This document shows, one piece after another, positions 46,790 to 59,089 of a stretch of DNA of 64,000 nucleotides. Position 1 is the first letter of the stretch. Each line of letters opens with the position of its first letter. The stretch lies in contig MNCI01016011.1 of NCBI GenBank assembly GCA_015680685.1, positions 68,923-132,922 of the forward strand, given 5' to 3'. This DNA comes from Gnetum montanum. Its lineage: Eukaryota > Streptophyta > Gnetopsida > Gnetales > Gnetaceae. Under the pieces are notes generated by a model, which saw only the letters and a program-made list of their open reading frames with translations, had not been told where the DNA came from and ran no database searches. The translations under genes were made by a program, and so were the position numbers.

Positions 46790-48388
46790 CTGTCATGCCC
46801 TTTCCATGCCTCTAATGTTAGCAGGGCCGTAAGGCAAGCTCGCGAGACAGTTGAACCCCAACATGATTGACTGGGGGTCGATTACGATTAACACTATAGA
46901 AACCTTAGAAGCACCCCTAGATTGGCCCAGACACCTAGTCCATGCCCTAGATTTAGAGGCCAGGGATGTAACCAAGGATCCTCTTGTCGAGATACCCATA
47001 ACCACATCAAGAAGGGAGGTAAAGACATTAAGACTTGGCTCCCTCCTAGGCACACAAATACAAGAGGGCATAGTTAAAACTTTGCAGGATCACATCGATG
47101 TCTTCGCATGGTCATACGGTGACATGACGGGTCTGGATTCATGGCTGATTCAGCATAACATCATCCTAGACCCACACATAAGGGTAGTTAAGCAAAAGGC
47201 ACGTAAGATTAAGCCATAAATCGCACTAGCCGTTAGGGATGAAATCACTAAGTTATACCAAGAAGGTTTCATCTGTGCGGTTGACTATTCAAAGTGGGTG
47301 TCCAACATCGTTTTGGTTTCAAAAATATAGGAGGGATACGAATCTTTATAGACTTTTAAGAGTTGAACAAGGTAACAATCAAAGACAACTTTCCACTCCC
47401 AAGCATCGATCAACTCATCAACATCATAGCTAGTCATGCTTTGCTATCCTTCATGGATGGTTTCTCCGGATACAACCAAATCTACATCAACCCAGAGCAC
47501 CAGCTGTTGACAACCTTCATGACTTCATGGGGAACCTTCTGCTATATCATGATGCCTTTCAGGCTCAAAAATGCTGGAGCAACCTACCAACAAGCCATGA
47601 CCTACATTTTCAGTGACTACATCCTAGAAACGTTAAACGATTATGTGGATGATACCACCACCCACGTGATCTAGAGTTAGTTCTCAAGTGCTACCAAAGG
47701 CACGATTTACATCTTAATCCTAAGAAGTATGTCTTTGGGGTCAAGACCAGATGCATGTTAGGGTTTGTAGTATCAGAGGCTGGAATATGGATGGACCCAG
47801 ACAAAGTCAAGGCCATTGTTAATCTAGCCCCCCCTACAAATCTTAAAGAGTTACATGGTTTACATGGTAGACTGCAATTCATTTAGAGATTTATAGCAAG
47901 GTTGAATGACAAGTTACACCCCATGCAACATCTTCTAAAGAAGGGGATTGACTTCGAGTGGATAGCCTAGTGTCAACAAGCCTTCGACAACTTGAAGAAG
48001 GAGCTCTCGCACCTCCCAACTGTACACCTGCCGCAAAGGGACAAGCCTTTCTTCATATACCTTTCCACCTCCGATGCATCCATAGCCACACTACTATGTC
48101 AAAATCAAGACGAAGGTTCTGAGATACCGGTGTATTACCTAAGCCACGCACTGATAGCATACGAGGAAAAATACAACAAGGTGGAGAGGAACTGCCTAGC
48201 CTTAGTGTTCACACTAAAAAAGTGGCGGCATTACCTATTCCGCAATACAACCATCATCATTTACAAAAGCAACATACTCTGGGCTATCACTGGCAACCTG
48301 TACGAAAGTAGCAGGATAGCTCGATGGAAAGCAATAACCACGGAGTTTGACCTATGTGATGTAAGTCAATCATCGACAAAGGGCTAAG
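46790..48388 (+). pseudogene. Reverse transcriptase and RNase H of Tat-1
   Basis: The RT blocks are AVRDEITKLYQEGFI, IKDNFPLPSIDQLI, SFMDGFSGYNQI, MMPFRLKNAGATYQQAM and the catalytic DYVDD near 47641-47655. A one-base deletion in an A-run near 47325 shifts the frame. RNase H at 47992-48388 shows PFFIYLSTSDASIATLL, YLSHALIAYEEKYNKVERNC and ALVFTLKKWRHYL. Several stops, mostly TAG and TAA. The catalytic Asp pair is intact. Confidence 0.82.
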
Positions 48389-48479
48389 CCATAGCAACCC
48401 AACTTGCGACCTCACTAGTCGACAACTAGGCAACCGTAGATCCTGAGTTCCCAGATGAATATGTTAGCAAGGTTGCCAT

Positions 48480-48930
48480 CGTCCCGTTGCATTTCGAGGC
48501 AACCTTACACTTCAACGGTGCCTCCGCTACTACCACAATCACATTCCCCTTTGGGGAAATGTACCCATCTTCTTATTGTTTTGCGTTCCCTTGCACCAAC
48601 AATGTGGTAGAGTACGAGGGGCTACTTAGAGGCCTCTTAACTACCCGCGCGTTGCATGTACAACACCTGGCGATCCAAGGAGATTCACAACTAGTCATGA
48701 ATCAAATCACCGAAGTTTACACCTACATGGCTACGCACCTGCAACCCTACTGTGACCTAGCAAAACTCTTACTGAAGTAATTTGTAACAGTTGATGTGCA
48801 ACACGTGCCATGCAACAAGAACACCATAGTAGATGCCTTAGCTACCCTCGCATTAAACATCCCATCGCATTCCTTGGCAAACCTACCAATTGTGATCATA
48901 GAATGCACAAAGCCTATCACTCAGGTGGAA
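48480..48930 (+). pseudogene. Second (archaeal-type) RNase H of Tat-1
   Basis: LHFNGASATTT, PCTNNVVEYEGLLRGLL, IQGDSQLVMNQI and HVPCNKNTIVDALATLA follow the order of the Tat-specific second RNase H. Its first Asp is Asn here (FNG rather than FDG). A stop (TAA) breaks it at 48778. Confidence 0.8.
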
Positions 48931-48959
48931 CATGTGGCCTTTGTTGATGCTGTGAACAC

Positions 48960-50204
48960 CCCAGAGTGGTACGATAACATTAAAGCTTATTTACAGCATG
49001 GAAAATCCCCAGGTGGATTGACATCGGCTCAAAGAGATGTAATCTGCAAACGCGCTCGGCAATACGTGCTCATGGGAAGTGACGCCCTGTGCCGATGATC
49101 CTACGATGGGATATTGCTGGCATGCATGGATAGTAAGCAAGCACAAAAGGTAGTTAATGAGGTTCACGAAGGGTTGTGTGGTGGACACATAGCACCCAGG
49201 GCTATGGCTGTGAAAATCAGACGTCTAGGGTACTATTGGTCCTACATGGAGCATGATTGCCTATCGAAGGTCAAGACATGTGACACATGCTAGAGATACG
49301 CAAACCTCATACACATAGCACCTACAGACCTACATCCAACACAAATTACGTGGCCCTTCCAACGATGGGGACTAGACCTCATAGGGCCTATCATGCCTAA
49401 GTCCTCCGTAGGGAATAGCTTCATTATCACCACCACAGAGTATTTTACTAAGTGGGTGGAAGCTATTCCCCTGAGGAAAACGACATCTCAGCAAATATTC
49501 CATTTCATCCTCAATAACATCGTGACTAGGTTTGGGCTTTTGATGACTATTGTGATCGACAATGGACCACAGTTTAGCAGTATGGAGACCTGAAACTTCT
49601 GTAGAAATTTAGGCATTAAATAATCATTTTCTTCCCCTTATTATGCATAGGCGAATGGGTAGGCGGAGGCTACAAATAAGTTCATCATCAACTTACTGAA
49701 GTGGATGCTTAGCAATAGCAAGAGGTAGTGGCATGAGCAAATACTCTACATCCTCTGGGCCTATCGAACGACTTGTAGAACTATGACGAGTAAGACCCCT
49801 TACAGTCTTGTTTACGGATCTGAAGCTGTATTGCCTCTTGAGTTGCAGGTACCCTCACTTTGGATGATCCTATCCCCGTAAGTGAAGCCCAGAATAATGA
49901 ATCACGAACCATCGATCTCGACTCAGTGGAAAAGGAATGTGTGCAAATGCTGAGATGAATCAAGCATTACCAGAACAAACAACAGTAGAAGCACCGTGTA
50001 GACCCGCATCGACGGCCAATACAGAAGGGAGACCTCATCCTCAAGGTTGTTTGTGAGCATGTAAGTAAGTTCTCAACCAACTGGAAAGGTCCTTACGTGG
50101 TCACTAAAGCCTTCAGGAATGGAGCCTTCAAGCTAGTAGACATGGACAACAATGAGTTTGCCAACTCAGTGAACCACACATACCTCAAGCCGTGCTATGT
50201 CTAA
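48960..50204 (+). pseudogene. Integrase of Tat-1
   Basis: The zinc domain is complete: VNEVHEGLCGGHIAP (two His) and KTCDTC (two Cys). The core shows WGLDLIGPI, VIDNGPQFSS and, with TAG stops, the N-G-x-A-E block that carries the catalytic Glu (49655-49672). The C-terminal GPYVVTKAF-NGAFKLVDM is a GPY/F domain near 50090-50150. The natural stop is TAA at 50202-50204. Eight or more premature stops. Confidence 0.82.
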
Positions 50205-50480
50205 AGTGCAAAGGCAACAACAAGTACTGTCTTCTACGATGATAAGCTGGCAATCTCACCAGGCAATGTCAGTAATGATGATAAACTAGCAGCACCAAGC
50301 ACTACCCGCCACGACGTAAAACTGGCACTGTTAGTCCACTATGACTATAAATTGGCATTGCACATCCGCTATGATGTAAAAATGGCATGTACAGTCTACT
50401 GGGACCTTAAACTAGCACAACGGTCTACTGGGACCTTAAACCAGCACACGGTCTATCGAGACCTTAAACTGGGTTCGCGT
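50205..50480 (+). repeat. Minisatellite after integrase (Tat-1)
   Basis: About eight degenerate copies of a ~30-bp unit, here read as GATGATAAACTGGCA or GGGACCTTAAACTAGCA. The unit is the reverse complement of the array at 55650-56180. Confidence 0.7.
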
Positions 50481-51447
50481 CACACCCTCAACATGCACCA
50501 CCACTAGATACACATCGAACGAAGGGGCGTGATACTGGTGCACAGGTGGGACATTGTAGCTTTAAGATGTAGTTCTCGACACAAGAAGAACATGGTCTAG
50601 GGCATACACACTGCCACCCTCAGTGTCATGCTGACCCTTCAAAGATGTCATATGATGTTATATGGGCCCTTCGAACCTACTATCACCACAGCCCACCGCC
50701 TTGATGGTAGATCTTGGGCTTGTCCTGCTTCTAAGGTGTTGTTGCTTTGCAGCTCCCTGCCAAGGTTTCAGCTTGTGAAATATTTAGCTATGTGGTAGTT
50801 GATCTCATAGATGAACTAAGCACACATTCCTTTGATGGGGATTCTAATGCATCCGTGTCCTCGGTGCCTTAGGGACCAGCTCCCCCATGACCGGTGCTGC
50901 TAGGATCACTGCTGGCCTCCCTGCTTTGGGAATTTCACACCAGCAACGGTGCCCAAGAGTAACAATAATGCCAGTAGCCAGTAAGACCTCATACCTACAG
51001 ACGCATCCCGCTATAGCAGCAAAGGCTACAACGTCGCGAAGCAAGTGCCTCGACTAACATGGTTATTTGAAAGTGCAAATTTCAGCATGCGCATAACATA
51101 GCTCACTATGTAGAAGACTACAGTAGGTAAGTTAGAGCCCTCCATGGATGTAATGCAACTCATCCTGTAGAGGGGACACCTGCCTACAGGAGGCTAAAGA
51201 ACAATGCTAGCCAAAGATGAAAATGCAAACGAGCCCCTTAGAGCACTCTAACGAGGGACTCAGCTAAACATCATCTTTGCTCTCTACCTTAACCTCTACA
51301 AAACCAATGCAACACTCTCAGGAATGGCCAAGCGATGTCCCAACACTCACCAAGCGACAAATTTAGCATTTTACCTGCTGTAGTGTTTCATATTCTTTGT
51401 CGACGTCCATCGAGCCTGTTCTCCAGACGTCAACAAAGAGGGGCCAA
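50481..51447 (+). other. 3' untranslated region and polypurine tract (Tat-1)
   Basis: Non-coding. The stretch with GTGCACAGGTGGGACATTG has a counterpart near 55590 (minus) in Tat-2. The polypurine tract AAAGAGGGGCCAA ends at 51447, directly before the 3' LTR. Confidence 0.7.
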
Positions 51448-53202
51448 TGAAACACCCTAAAAAATGTGGGATCATCCTGGCCTCACTAGGATCTTGCAGT
51501 CCACACAACACGATGGAAGTTCATCGGGAGAAGAACGTTCTGAGTCCAGGTCGGCCAGTTCGGCAAATTTTCTACTTTGAGCATGGATAGGTTCTGTACC
51601 ATCCAGCCCGTGCACCAAAGTAGCATAAACAACCCGAAGCCTACTCAGGAACAACGTGCACAATCAGTGACAACATCTTGGATGCGCAAGTAATAATTTG
51701 GCAAGTTTTCTAAGTCATGAAGCCTGCTACGCTACGCTATGTAGCGTAGCAAGCTTCAGAAGACGACAGTGGAATGAACTACTACGCTACGCGACGTCAC
51801 ATAGCATAGCATGGCAATGACTTCACTACCCACTCCCCTCGTCCAATTTTGAGTTTTGCGGTGATGTTCTTTTTCTTGTTAGGAAGTGGCGGACTATGTC
51901 TGCTACTACGTTATGCTGAGCTACATGGCGCAGCAAGGCGTAGCAATCGTGTAGAAGAGACAAAAGGTAGTTTAAAAGGCGAAGTCAACAAAGTTCACAA
52001 AACTTGCATCGAAGGAGAATGGTTTGCAAATCGGCAAAATTTTTGCGACTAAGGCAAGTTGCTATGGTACACTATGCTACGTAGTGTAGCATAGCGTAGC
52101 AAGCATGTAACAAACAACAGAAGGTGCGACAAGGTGCTACACTACGCTAAGCATGCTACGTCACAAAGCACAGCAAGGCAAAGAGGTGATTGCATGACAT
52201 CAATGCACTCCAGCTAATTGGACCATTGGCACAGGTATCCAGACGCTGACGACATGATTACGGCATGGTAGGATTGCAGTTATTGCATGGTAGATTCCCA
52301 TCACAACAATCTTGTAAGCCCAATGGTCATAGATGGCTCAAGTAGCACCAGTAAAATAGCACAAGCCTGCAACGTGTAGCATTCAAACCTCCTTTCTTTT
52401 TTTTGCTTACCTTCATCCCTATAAATATCCCAGCAAAAAACATATAACAAGTCCGAAATGTTTGACTAAAAAATACCCACAATTTGGAAAATTCAGCAAT
52501 TTGTAAAGTTGGCAATTGCAAAAAGAGTTTGCATCTTTCTGGAAGCAAGGAGCTTCCAAGTAGTGGGAACTTTGAAATTCTAAAATAAAGGTTTCCCCTC
52601 TAGCTAGCATTGTAATAATCAAAGTCATCTATCTAACACTAGAAATAGAGAGTCTCTTCCAGCTAGCGTGAGATCCCCATCTCCATTCTACCACATTGGT
52701 AGGGCCTCGCATTATTTGCACGTGAAGTCCACATCCAAGTGCATAGCTCTTTCCTTTTTCTGGCACGCCTCGATTGCTCTTGGAACTTCTGCACTCCGTC
52801 ACACTATGCAGTCGATTGTATCCATCTTGATCGGACAAGTTTGTAGCTTTGGAGTGGTGCATGTTTCTAACCATAGTCTACTTTATCCCCCATTTGCTAT
52901 CTCATTCCTTTGCATTATTTTCTGTTTTGTTCGTCTTTAAGCATTATTTTGTATTACTGTTGCACTTTTACAGTTTCTCTCCTACTTTATTTACTCGTAG
53001 GAATTATCTCATATTTCACATTATTTACATTGCAAAAGGTTATATTGACACCGACGTAAGTCCCTTTCTGTTCGACCAAACCGTTCAGGGTACCCCATGT
53101 CCGCACATACCCAGCACTGCCCTCCCGTGGATACGGGGTTGGAACTATCGCGTTCGCCGACCCCCGGCGTTCTTCCAGCCATCGACGTTTTCGGTCGCTA
53201 CA
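51448..53202 (+). repeat. 3' LTR of Tat-1
   Basis: 1755 bp, parallel to the 5' LTR with many transitions and small indels. TATAAATA at 52430-52437. Confidence 0.88.
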
Positions 53203-53430
53203 TCGGCTCTTCCATGGGTTGATTTCCTTTGTTTCCAGGCCATTGGAATTTGTAGTAATTAAGTAATGCCTGCAACTTCTCCTCTTCTATCCTTGGGTCA
53301 TGTACCATCCAAGCTATTGAGCTTATGTGTGTTAGCACTAGTATGTTCCAAGGATATGGTAGATGCAAGAACATTTAATTTGCCTTCACATACCAAGCTA
53401 CAAATTACCATCATTTTTCCTTGAGGGCCC
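53203..53430 (-). pseudogene. C-terminal part of the coiled-coil element ORF
   Basis: The minus strand shows FLHLPYPWNIL, SSIAWM, IEEEKLQALL and PMEEP in the same order as the end of the nested element's ORF. It is the right-hand flank of the Tat-1 insertion. Confidence 0.75.
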
Positions 53431-54284
53431 TATAGTGACTAAAAACGTCGATGGCTGGAAACACCAAGAGGTCATTAGTTAGACAGTCTTAACCCTAGAT
53501 CCGCATGAAGGCCGTGCTGGATAAAACGGAAACGGGGTGCCTTGAACAGTCTAGTCGATCAGACGAGGACTTAATTGGTGTCACTAAACCTTTTGCAAAC
53601 GTGTAATTTGAAAATAAATTTTATAATGTAAAATATTGATTATTATATGTGAGGTAATGAAAATAATGCAAAATGCAATGATAAGAAAGAAAATGAAGTA
53701 AAATGAAGCAAAATGCAAAACTGCAATAGCATAGTATAGTGTAGCAGCCAATGTAGCCTGCTCTTTTGCTTAATCTACTACTTTTCTAGTGAAAGGAGTT
53801 TTGTTCCAAGACTTGAAGTTGAGTGAAGCAACTGGTTTTGAAAGGCTGGAGGTGCTTGCTAATGGAAATTGAAATCATTAAGCAAGCTAGGCCTTTCTAT
53901 CTTGCTTTTGCTACACTATGCTACTCTGCATAGTGTAGCATAGCATAGCACTTCGTCCTACAACTATCTTCTGAGGCCTGCTATGCTACATAGTGTAGCA
54001 TAGCATAGCAAACTTCTTGACTAGAAAACTTGTCGAATTGTTTTGTGTAGCCTGAGCACCATCAACAACCCCACGCATCACTTCTGAGTAGACTGTCAGT
54101 TGGATGAACTACCCAGGTGGGCAGGCCAGAGAGTCTGTTGGGCCTATCAACACTGGATGTAGAAATTTTTTTGAATTGGTTAGTCTAAACTCAGAGCATC
54201 CATTTCTTGTTGAAGTGTCATGATGCTACCTAGATTCCAAGGACCTAGTGAAGTAAGAATGCCTTGAAAATTTAGGGTGTTTCA
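53431..54284 (-). repeat. 3' LTR of Tat-2
   Basis: 854 bp. Its start (TGAAACACCCTAAA) and end (minus strand CCAGCCATCGACG...ACTATA) match the Tat-1 LTR. Palindromes GCTATGCTA/TAGCATAGC are at 53908-53960 and 53979-54012. The polypurine tract (AAAGAGGGGCCAA on the minus strand) is at 54285-54297. Confidence 0.82.
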
Positions 54285-54297
54285 TTGGCCCCTCTTT

Positions 54298-55649
54298 GTC
54301 GATGTCTGAAGGATGGACCCAAGAGACGTCGACGAAGAATATGAAACACCATGGAAGATAAAATGCTAACATTATTCTTCGATGATTGTCAAGATGTCAC
54401 TTGGCTATGCTTAAGAGTGTTGCATTGGTTATGAGGGGGAAAAGGGGAGGTTTAAGTAGGGAGGAAGGAGGTTCAGGAAAATGGTAAAGATGAAACTTAG
54501 CAAAATCCCTCGTCGGAGTGCGTGTGAGGGAGTTGTTTTCATGGTCATCTTTGCTTTTACTAACCTTTGACCTCTCATCGAAATGTTTAGAGAGGGTGAA
54601 TGAAAAATAGCTTATGTGCCACTTATTTTAGGCATGTTTTTTTTTGCGCATGAGAATTTGCTCTCTTACACTTTTGCCTTTTGTTGTTTTGTCGTTTACA
54701 TTTGCAAACAACCTTGTTGCAGGATAGGTGTTTCTTTCCTAAGATGAGTTGTGTTACATCCACATGGGGCTTTAACCTACCTATATATGCTTCCCATGCA
54801 GCGAGTTATGTTACGCACGTCATGGACTTTGTGGTTGAGCATATGGGAGGTTTTAATAGGCGTCGGAAAAAGCTAAGAGGGGAGAGAGTGAATTGCAAGT
54901 GTGAGGAACAAGGTAAGGGGGGTAAAGGGGAGAACAGGATATGCACTTTGAAGTAGCCAAGCTAATCAAGACAACCACTTTGTAACACTATAGCATCTAC
55001 TGTTGTGGTGAAATGCACATTCGACCAACACCCCTTTGGTCTGCACCCTGCAAAAACAATAGAGAGCAAACCAAGAGAAACAACGATGATGCAAAATGAA
55101 GGAAAAGGTCTTACTATGGATGCTGCTGGAGCAACTAATGTTGTTGCTGAGGCATGCAACGTCCAAACTAGGAAGGCCAACAATGGCCTTGGCAGCATCA
55201 GCATGGACGAGATGGCATCGAGGAGGCTAGGAGGTGTTGTGAATGCGGATGCTCAGAAATCCCTGCCCAAGGTAGGCATTCTCAGTTCAGCCATGAGATT
55301 GGCTACCCAACGGCTAAACGTCTCTTGAGCTTGGATGCTGGCAGGGGCTGGAGGTTAACAATATTATGGCTAGGCCACAATACTATTGGAACTCCAGAAG
55401 TAGGTGTTGACCAGGGAAGCTACTGCCAGGGCAGTGAGCCATGGCAACAGTAGGTCTGGAGGGTCAGCAGGATGTCATACAACATCTTTGGAGGATTAGC
55501 AAAATGCCAAGAGTAGTGGCGCTGCATATGTTCCAAAGGGTGTTTCCTTGGCATCCTGAACTGCAACGTCCCACCTTGTGTCAGCACTATGCACACTTTC
55601 CTGTTGTGTACTGGTGTAGATGCATGCTGGGGACGTGTCGCGAACCCAG
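54298..55649 (-). other. 3' untranslated region of Tat-2
   Basis: No domain found. Plus-strand ORFs of 70-110 codons (for example 55005-55328) show no recognisable family, though that one is fairly open. Confidence 0.5.
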
Positions 55650-56180
55650 TTTAAGGTCCTGGTAGACCATGATGTGTTGGTTAAGGTCCCAGCAGATCGT
55701 TGTGCTAGTTTAAGATCCTAGCAGACCGTATGTGCCAGTTTAACATCATAGCGGATGGTTGTTGTAGTAGTTTAAGATTCCCACAGACCATTGTGTGCCA
55801 GTTTAACATCATAGCGGATGGTCTCTATGCTAGTTTAAGGTCTTAGAAAACCGCTATGCTAGTTTTTCATCGTAGCGGATGGTGGTTGAGCTAGTTTAAG
55901 GTCCTAGTAGACCTCCTATGCTAGTTTAAGGTCCTAGCAGACCATTGTGCCAGTTTATAGTCTTAGCAGACTATCTATGTCAGTTTTACATTGTAGCGGA
56001 TGAGCTATGCCAGTTTTACATCGTAGCAGATAAGCTTTGCCAGTTTTACATCGTAGTGGACGTTGGTGATGCTTTGCCAATTTAACATTGTAGCAGACAT
56101 GTGCTCACCTTTTGCTAGTTTTACATTGTAGAAGATGTTTATTTGCCAGTTTTATGTCGTAGCGGATGAGCTTACTGTGT
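55650..56180 (-). repeat. Minisatellite after integrase (Tat-2)
   Basis: About 14 units of ~30-40 bp, plus strand GCTAGTTTAAGGTCCTAGCA or CCAGTTTTACATCGTAGCGG followed by GATG/GACC. It lies directly after the integrase stop, as in Tat-1. Confidence 0.8.
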
Positions 56181-56187
56181 TCATGCT

Positions 56188-56840
56188 TTAGATGTAGTAC
56201 AACTTGAGATATGAATGATTCACCAAATTTGCAAACTCATTGTCGTCCATGTTTGCCAGCTTGAAGGCCCCATTCCCAAAGGCTTTTGTGACCATGTATG
56301 GACCTTCCCAGTTTGCTGAGAATTTGTTCATATGCTCACAAACAGCCTTGAGAATGAGGTCTCCCTTCTGTATCAGCCATTGATGCAGATTTGCATGATG
56401 TTTTTGTTGTTGCTTGTTTTGATAATGCTCTATGCAATCCAATGTTTGTGCACACTCCTCCTCTATTGAGTCGAGGTCGATGCCTTGATTCATTATTCTG
56501 GGCTTCGTTCATGACATTTGATAGGATCATCTGGAGTGATGGCACCTGCAACTCAATAGGTAACACTGCTTCAGATCCATAAACAAGAATATAAGGTGTC
56601 TTACCTATCACAGTCCTACATGTCATCCTGTAAGCCCACAGAACATAGAGGATTTTCTCATGCCATCACCTCTTGCTATTGTTAAGCATTTTTTTCAGCA
56701 AGTTGATGATGGACTTATTTGTAGCCTTTGCCTGTCCATTCGCTTGTGGGTAATATGACAAGGAGAATGATTGTTTGATGCTGAGATTGCTATAGAAGGT
56801 TTGGGTTTCTGTACTACTGAACTGGGGCTCACCATGTTGC
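56188..56840 (-). pseudogene. Integrase remnant of Tat-2 (large internal deletion)
   Basis: What is left starts inside the core at PQFSSTETQTFYSN and goes on with SYYPQANGQAKATNKSI, WHEKILYVLWAYR and the C-terminal GPYMVTKAFGNGAFKLANM. Compared with Tat-1, about 0.55 kb is missing: the whole zinc domain and the first two catalytic Asp regions. The catalytic Glu is Lys (N-G-Q-A-K). The stop is TAA at 56188-56190. Confidence 0.8.
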
Positions 56841-57310
56841 ATGTAGGCTTTAATGTTGGCATACCACTCTTGGGTATTCGTAGTGCTAATAGAGGCCACG
56901 TGTACTGCTTGAGTGATAGGCTCAATACAATTGGTAATCAAGGTTGGCAAACTTGCGAACAAGTGTGATGGAATATTTAATGCTAAGGTGGCCAGGGCGT
57001 CTGCTACAGTATTTTAGTTACGTGGTACATGTTGCACGTCCATAGTTGCAAACTGCTTGAGTAGGCTTTTTGCTAAGTCATAATAGGGTTGTAGGTATGT
57101 AGCTTTGTAGGTGTAGACCTCGATGATTTGATTCACAACTAGTTGTGAATCTCTGCGAATCGCCAGGTATTGTATGCTTGATGCTTGAGCTGCTAAAAGG
57201 CCCCTGAGTAACCCCTTGTACTGTCCCATGTTGTTTGTACAAGGAAATGTAAAATGATAATCTAAAGGATGAATTTCCCTAGAGGGGAACAAAATGATAA
57301 TAGCCACACT
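56841..57310 (-). pseudogene. Second RNase H of Tat-2
   Basis: PCTNNMGQYKGLLRGLL, IRRDSQLVVNQI, DVQHVPRN and VADALATLALN match the Tat second RNase H. The family's E-Y is Q-Y here. It joins directly to the deleted integrase. Confidence 0.78.
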
Positions 57311-57463
57311 ACCCCCTTACGCGGTCGAGGAGCCGTTGAAATGCAAAGTAGCTTCAAGATTCAATGGGATGGCATTGATAGTGCTAACATGCTCATCTGG
57401 GAATTTGGGATCTATGATCATCTAATCATCGATGGGTGAGATCGTAAGTTACGTTGTTGTAGC

Positions 57464-59089
57464 CTAACCTTTCGTCGACGATTGGCTCACATAATGCAAA
57501 TCGAATTCTGCTGTTACTGCTTTCCACCGGGCTATCCTTCTGCTTTTGTATAGATTGTTTGTGATAGCCCAGACTATGTTGCTATTGAAAATAATGTTTA
57601 TTTTGCTACAAAATATGTAGTGTCTCCACTTCTTCAATGCAAGCACTAAGGCAAGGCAGTTTCTCTCCACCTCATTGTATTTTGTTTCATATGCTATCAA
57701 TGCATGACTTAGGTAGTACACTAGTATATTAGAATCATCATCCTGTTTGTAACATAATAGTGCCGTGATAGATGTGTCTGAGGTGGCAAGGTAGATGAAG
57801 AAAGGCTTATCCATCTGTGGTGGGTAAACAGTTGAGAGGTGCAAGAGGTCTTTTTCCATATCATCGAAGGCTTTTTGGCATTATGGTGTCCATTCGAAAT
57901 TAACCCCTTTCTTTAGTAGATGTTGCATGGGGTGTAACTTGTCAATCAATTTTGCTATAAACCTTCTGATGAACTACACTCTACCTTGTAGCCCACGCAA
58001 TTCCTTAAGATTTGTAGGTGGTGCCAAGTTAATGATGGCCTTGACTTTGTCAGGGTCCACTTGTATTCTAGCCTCTGATACCACAAACCCTAACATGCGT
58101 CCAGTTCTCACCCTAAAGACACATGTTTTAGGATTAAGGCGTAAATTGTGCATCTAGAAACACTTGAGGAATACACCTAGATCATTGGGATAATCAACGA
58201 CTTCTTTAGATTTCACTGCTATATCATCCATGTAGTCGTTCAGCGTTTCTAAGATGTAATTGCTAAAGATGTAAGTCATGGCTCACTGGTAGGTTTCTCC
58301 AGTGTTCTTGAGCCCAAAAGGCATCATAGTGTAACAAAAGGTACCCCATGGAGTCATGAAGGTCATTGTTAGCTTTGGGTTAATGCAAATTTGGTTGTAG
58401 CTGGAGAAACCATCCATGAAGGATAATAGAGCATGACCAGCTATAGGGTCAATGAGTTGATCGATACTCGGAAGTGGGAAATCGTCTTTGATCATTGCCT
58501 TGTTCAGATCCTGGAAGTCTATACAAATTCTTATCCCTCCCATTTTCTTAGAAACTACAACGATGTTAGACACCCATTCTGAGTAATCAACTGCCTGGAT
58601 GAAACCAGCCTAGTCTAGCTTGGTGATTTCATCTCATACGGCCAGTGCGATCTCTAGTTTAACCTTACGAGCCTTCTGCTTAACCAATTTCATGCATGGT
58701 TCTAAGATGATGTTGTGCTATATCAAGCTTGGATCTAAACCCGACATATCATTGTATGACCATGCAAAGACTTCAATGTTGTCTTGTAGAATTTTGGCTA
58801 CATCTTTGTGCATCTGTGAATCTAGGAGGAAACTAAGTTTCAACGTTGTTAACTCCCCCCTAGATGTGGTCACCAGTGTCTCGATGAGAGGGTCCTTAGT
58901 TACATCCTCGGCCTCTAAATCTAGGGCTTGGACCAGATGTTCAGGCCAGTCTAGGGATACTTCTAAGGATGCTATAGTGCTAACTATAGGTGATTCCCAG
59001 TCTATTAGCTCTGGGTTCAGTTGTCTTGTAAGTTTTCCATGTGGAACTGCTAAAGCTAAAGGTGAAGAGAGATCATGATGGATTTCCAT
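57464..59089 (-). pseudogene. Reverse transcriptase and RNase H of Tat-2
   Basis: RT blocks: SNIVVVSKKMGGIRICIDF, IKDDFPLPSIDQLI, SFMDGFSSYNQI, MMPFGLKN and the catalytic DYMDD near 58230. RNase H at 57859-57464: FFIYLATSDTSITALL, YLSHALIAYETKYNEVERNC, LALKKWRHYIF. The RT is better preserved than in Tat-1, with few stops. The N-terminal segment 59089-58718 aligns with 46851-47160. Confidence 0.83.

Larger units (their letters stand above)
34663..53202 (+). mobile_element. Tat-lineage LTR retrotransposon (Tat-1), 18.5 kb
   Basis: Paired LTRs (34663-36391 and 51448-53202) start TGAAACACCC and end GGTCGCTACA. A primer site begins TGGTGCTAGAAGG at 36398 and a polypurine tract AAAGAGGGGCCAA ends at 51447. 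The order is leader repeats, gag, protease, an antisense gene, RT-RNase H, a second RNase H, integrase and a tandem-repeat tail. The second RNase H between RNase H and integrase is the hallmark of the Tat lineage. Flanking bases are GTGGC and TCGGC, an imperfect target duplication. Stops in every domain mean it cannot move by itself. Confidence 0.88.
33584..53430 (-). mobile_element. Second coiled-coil element, split by Tat-1 and cut by Tat-2
   Basis: Its pieces are 33584-34662 and 53203-53430. The left piece holds the LTR, a polypurine tract (34444-34452) and the ORF's end. The right piece continues the same minus-strand ORF: the block FLHLPYPWNIL and IEEEKLQALL matches FLQLPYPWEVL and IEEEKLQAIL of the nested element near 23030-22900. 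The 18.5-kb Tat-1 element lies between them and Tat-2 begins at 53431. Confidence 0.8.

Noticed and set aside
46790-50204. Frequent in-frame TAG could mean TAG is read as Gln (a variant genetic code).
   Set aside because: TAA, TGA and frameshifts also occur in the same frames, Gln CAG codons remain, and the intact P450 contains no internal TAG. Decay by C-to-T change explains it.
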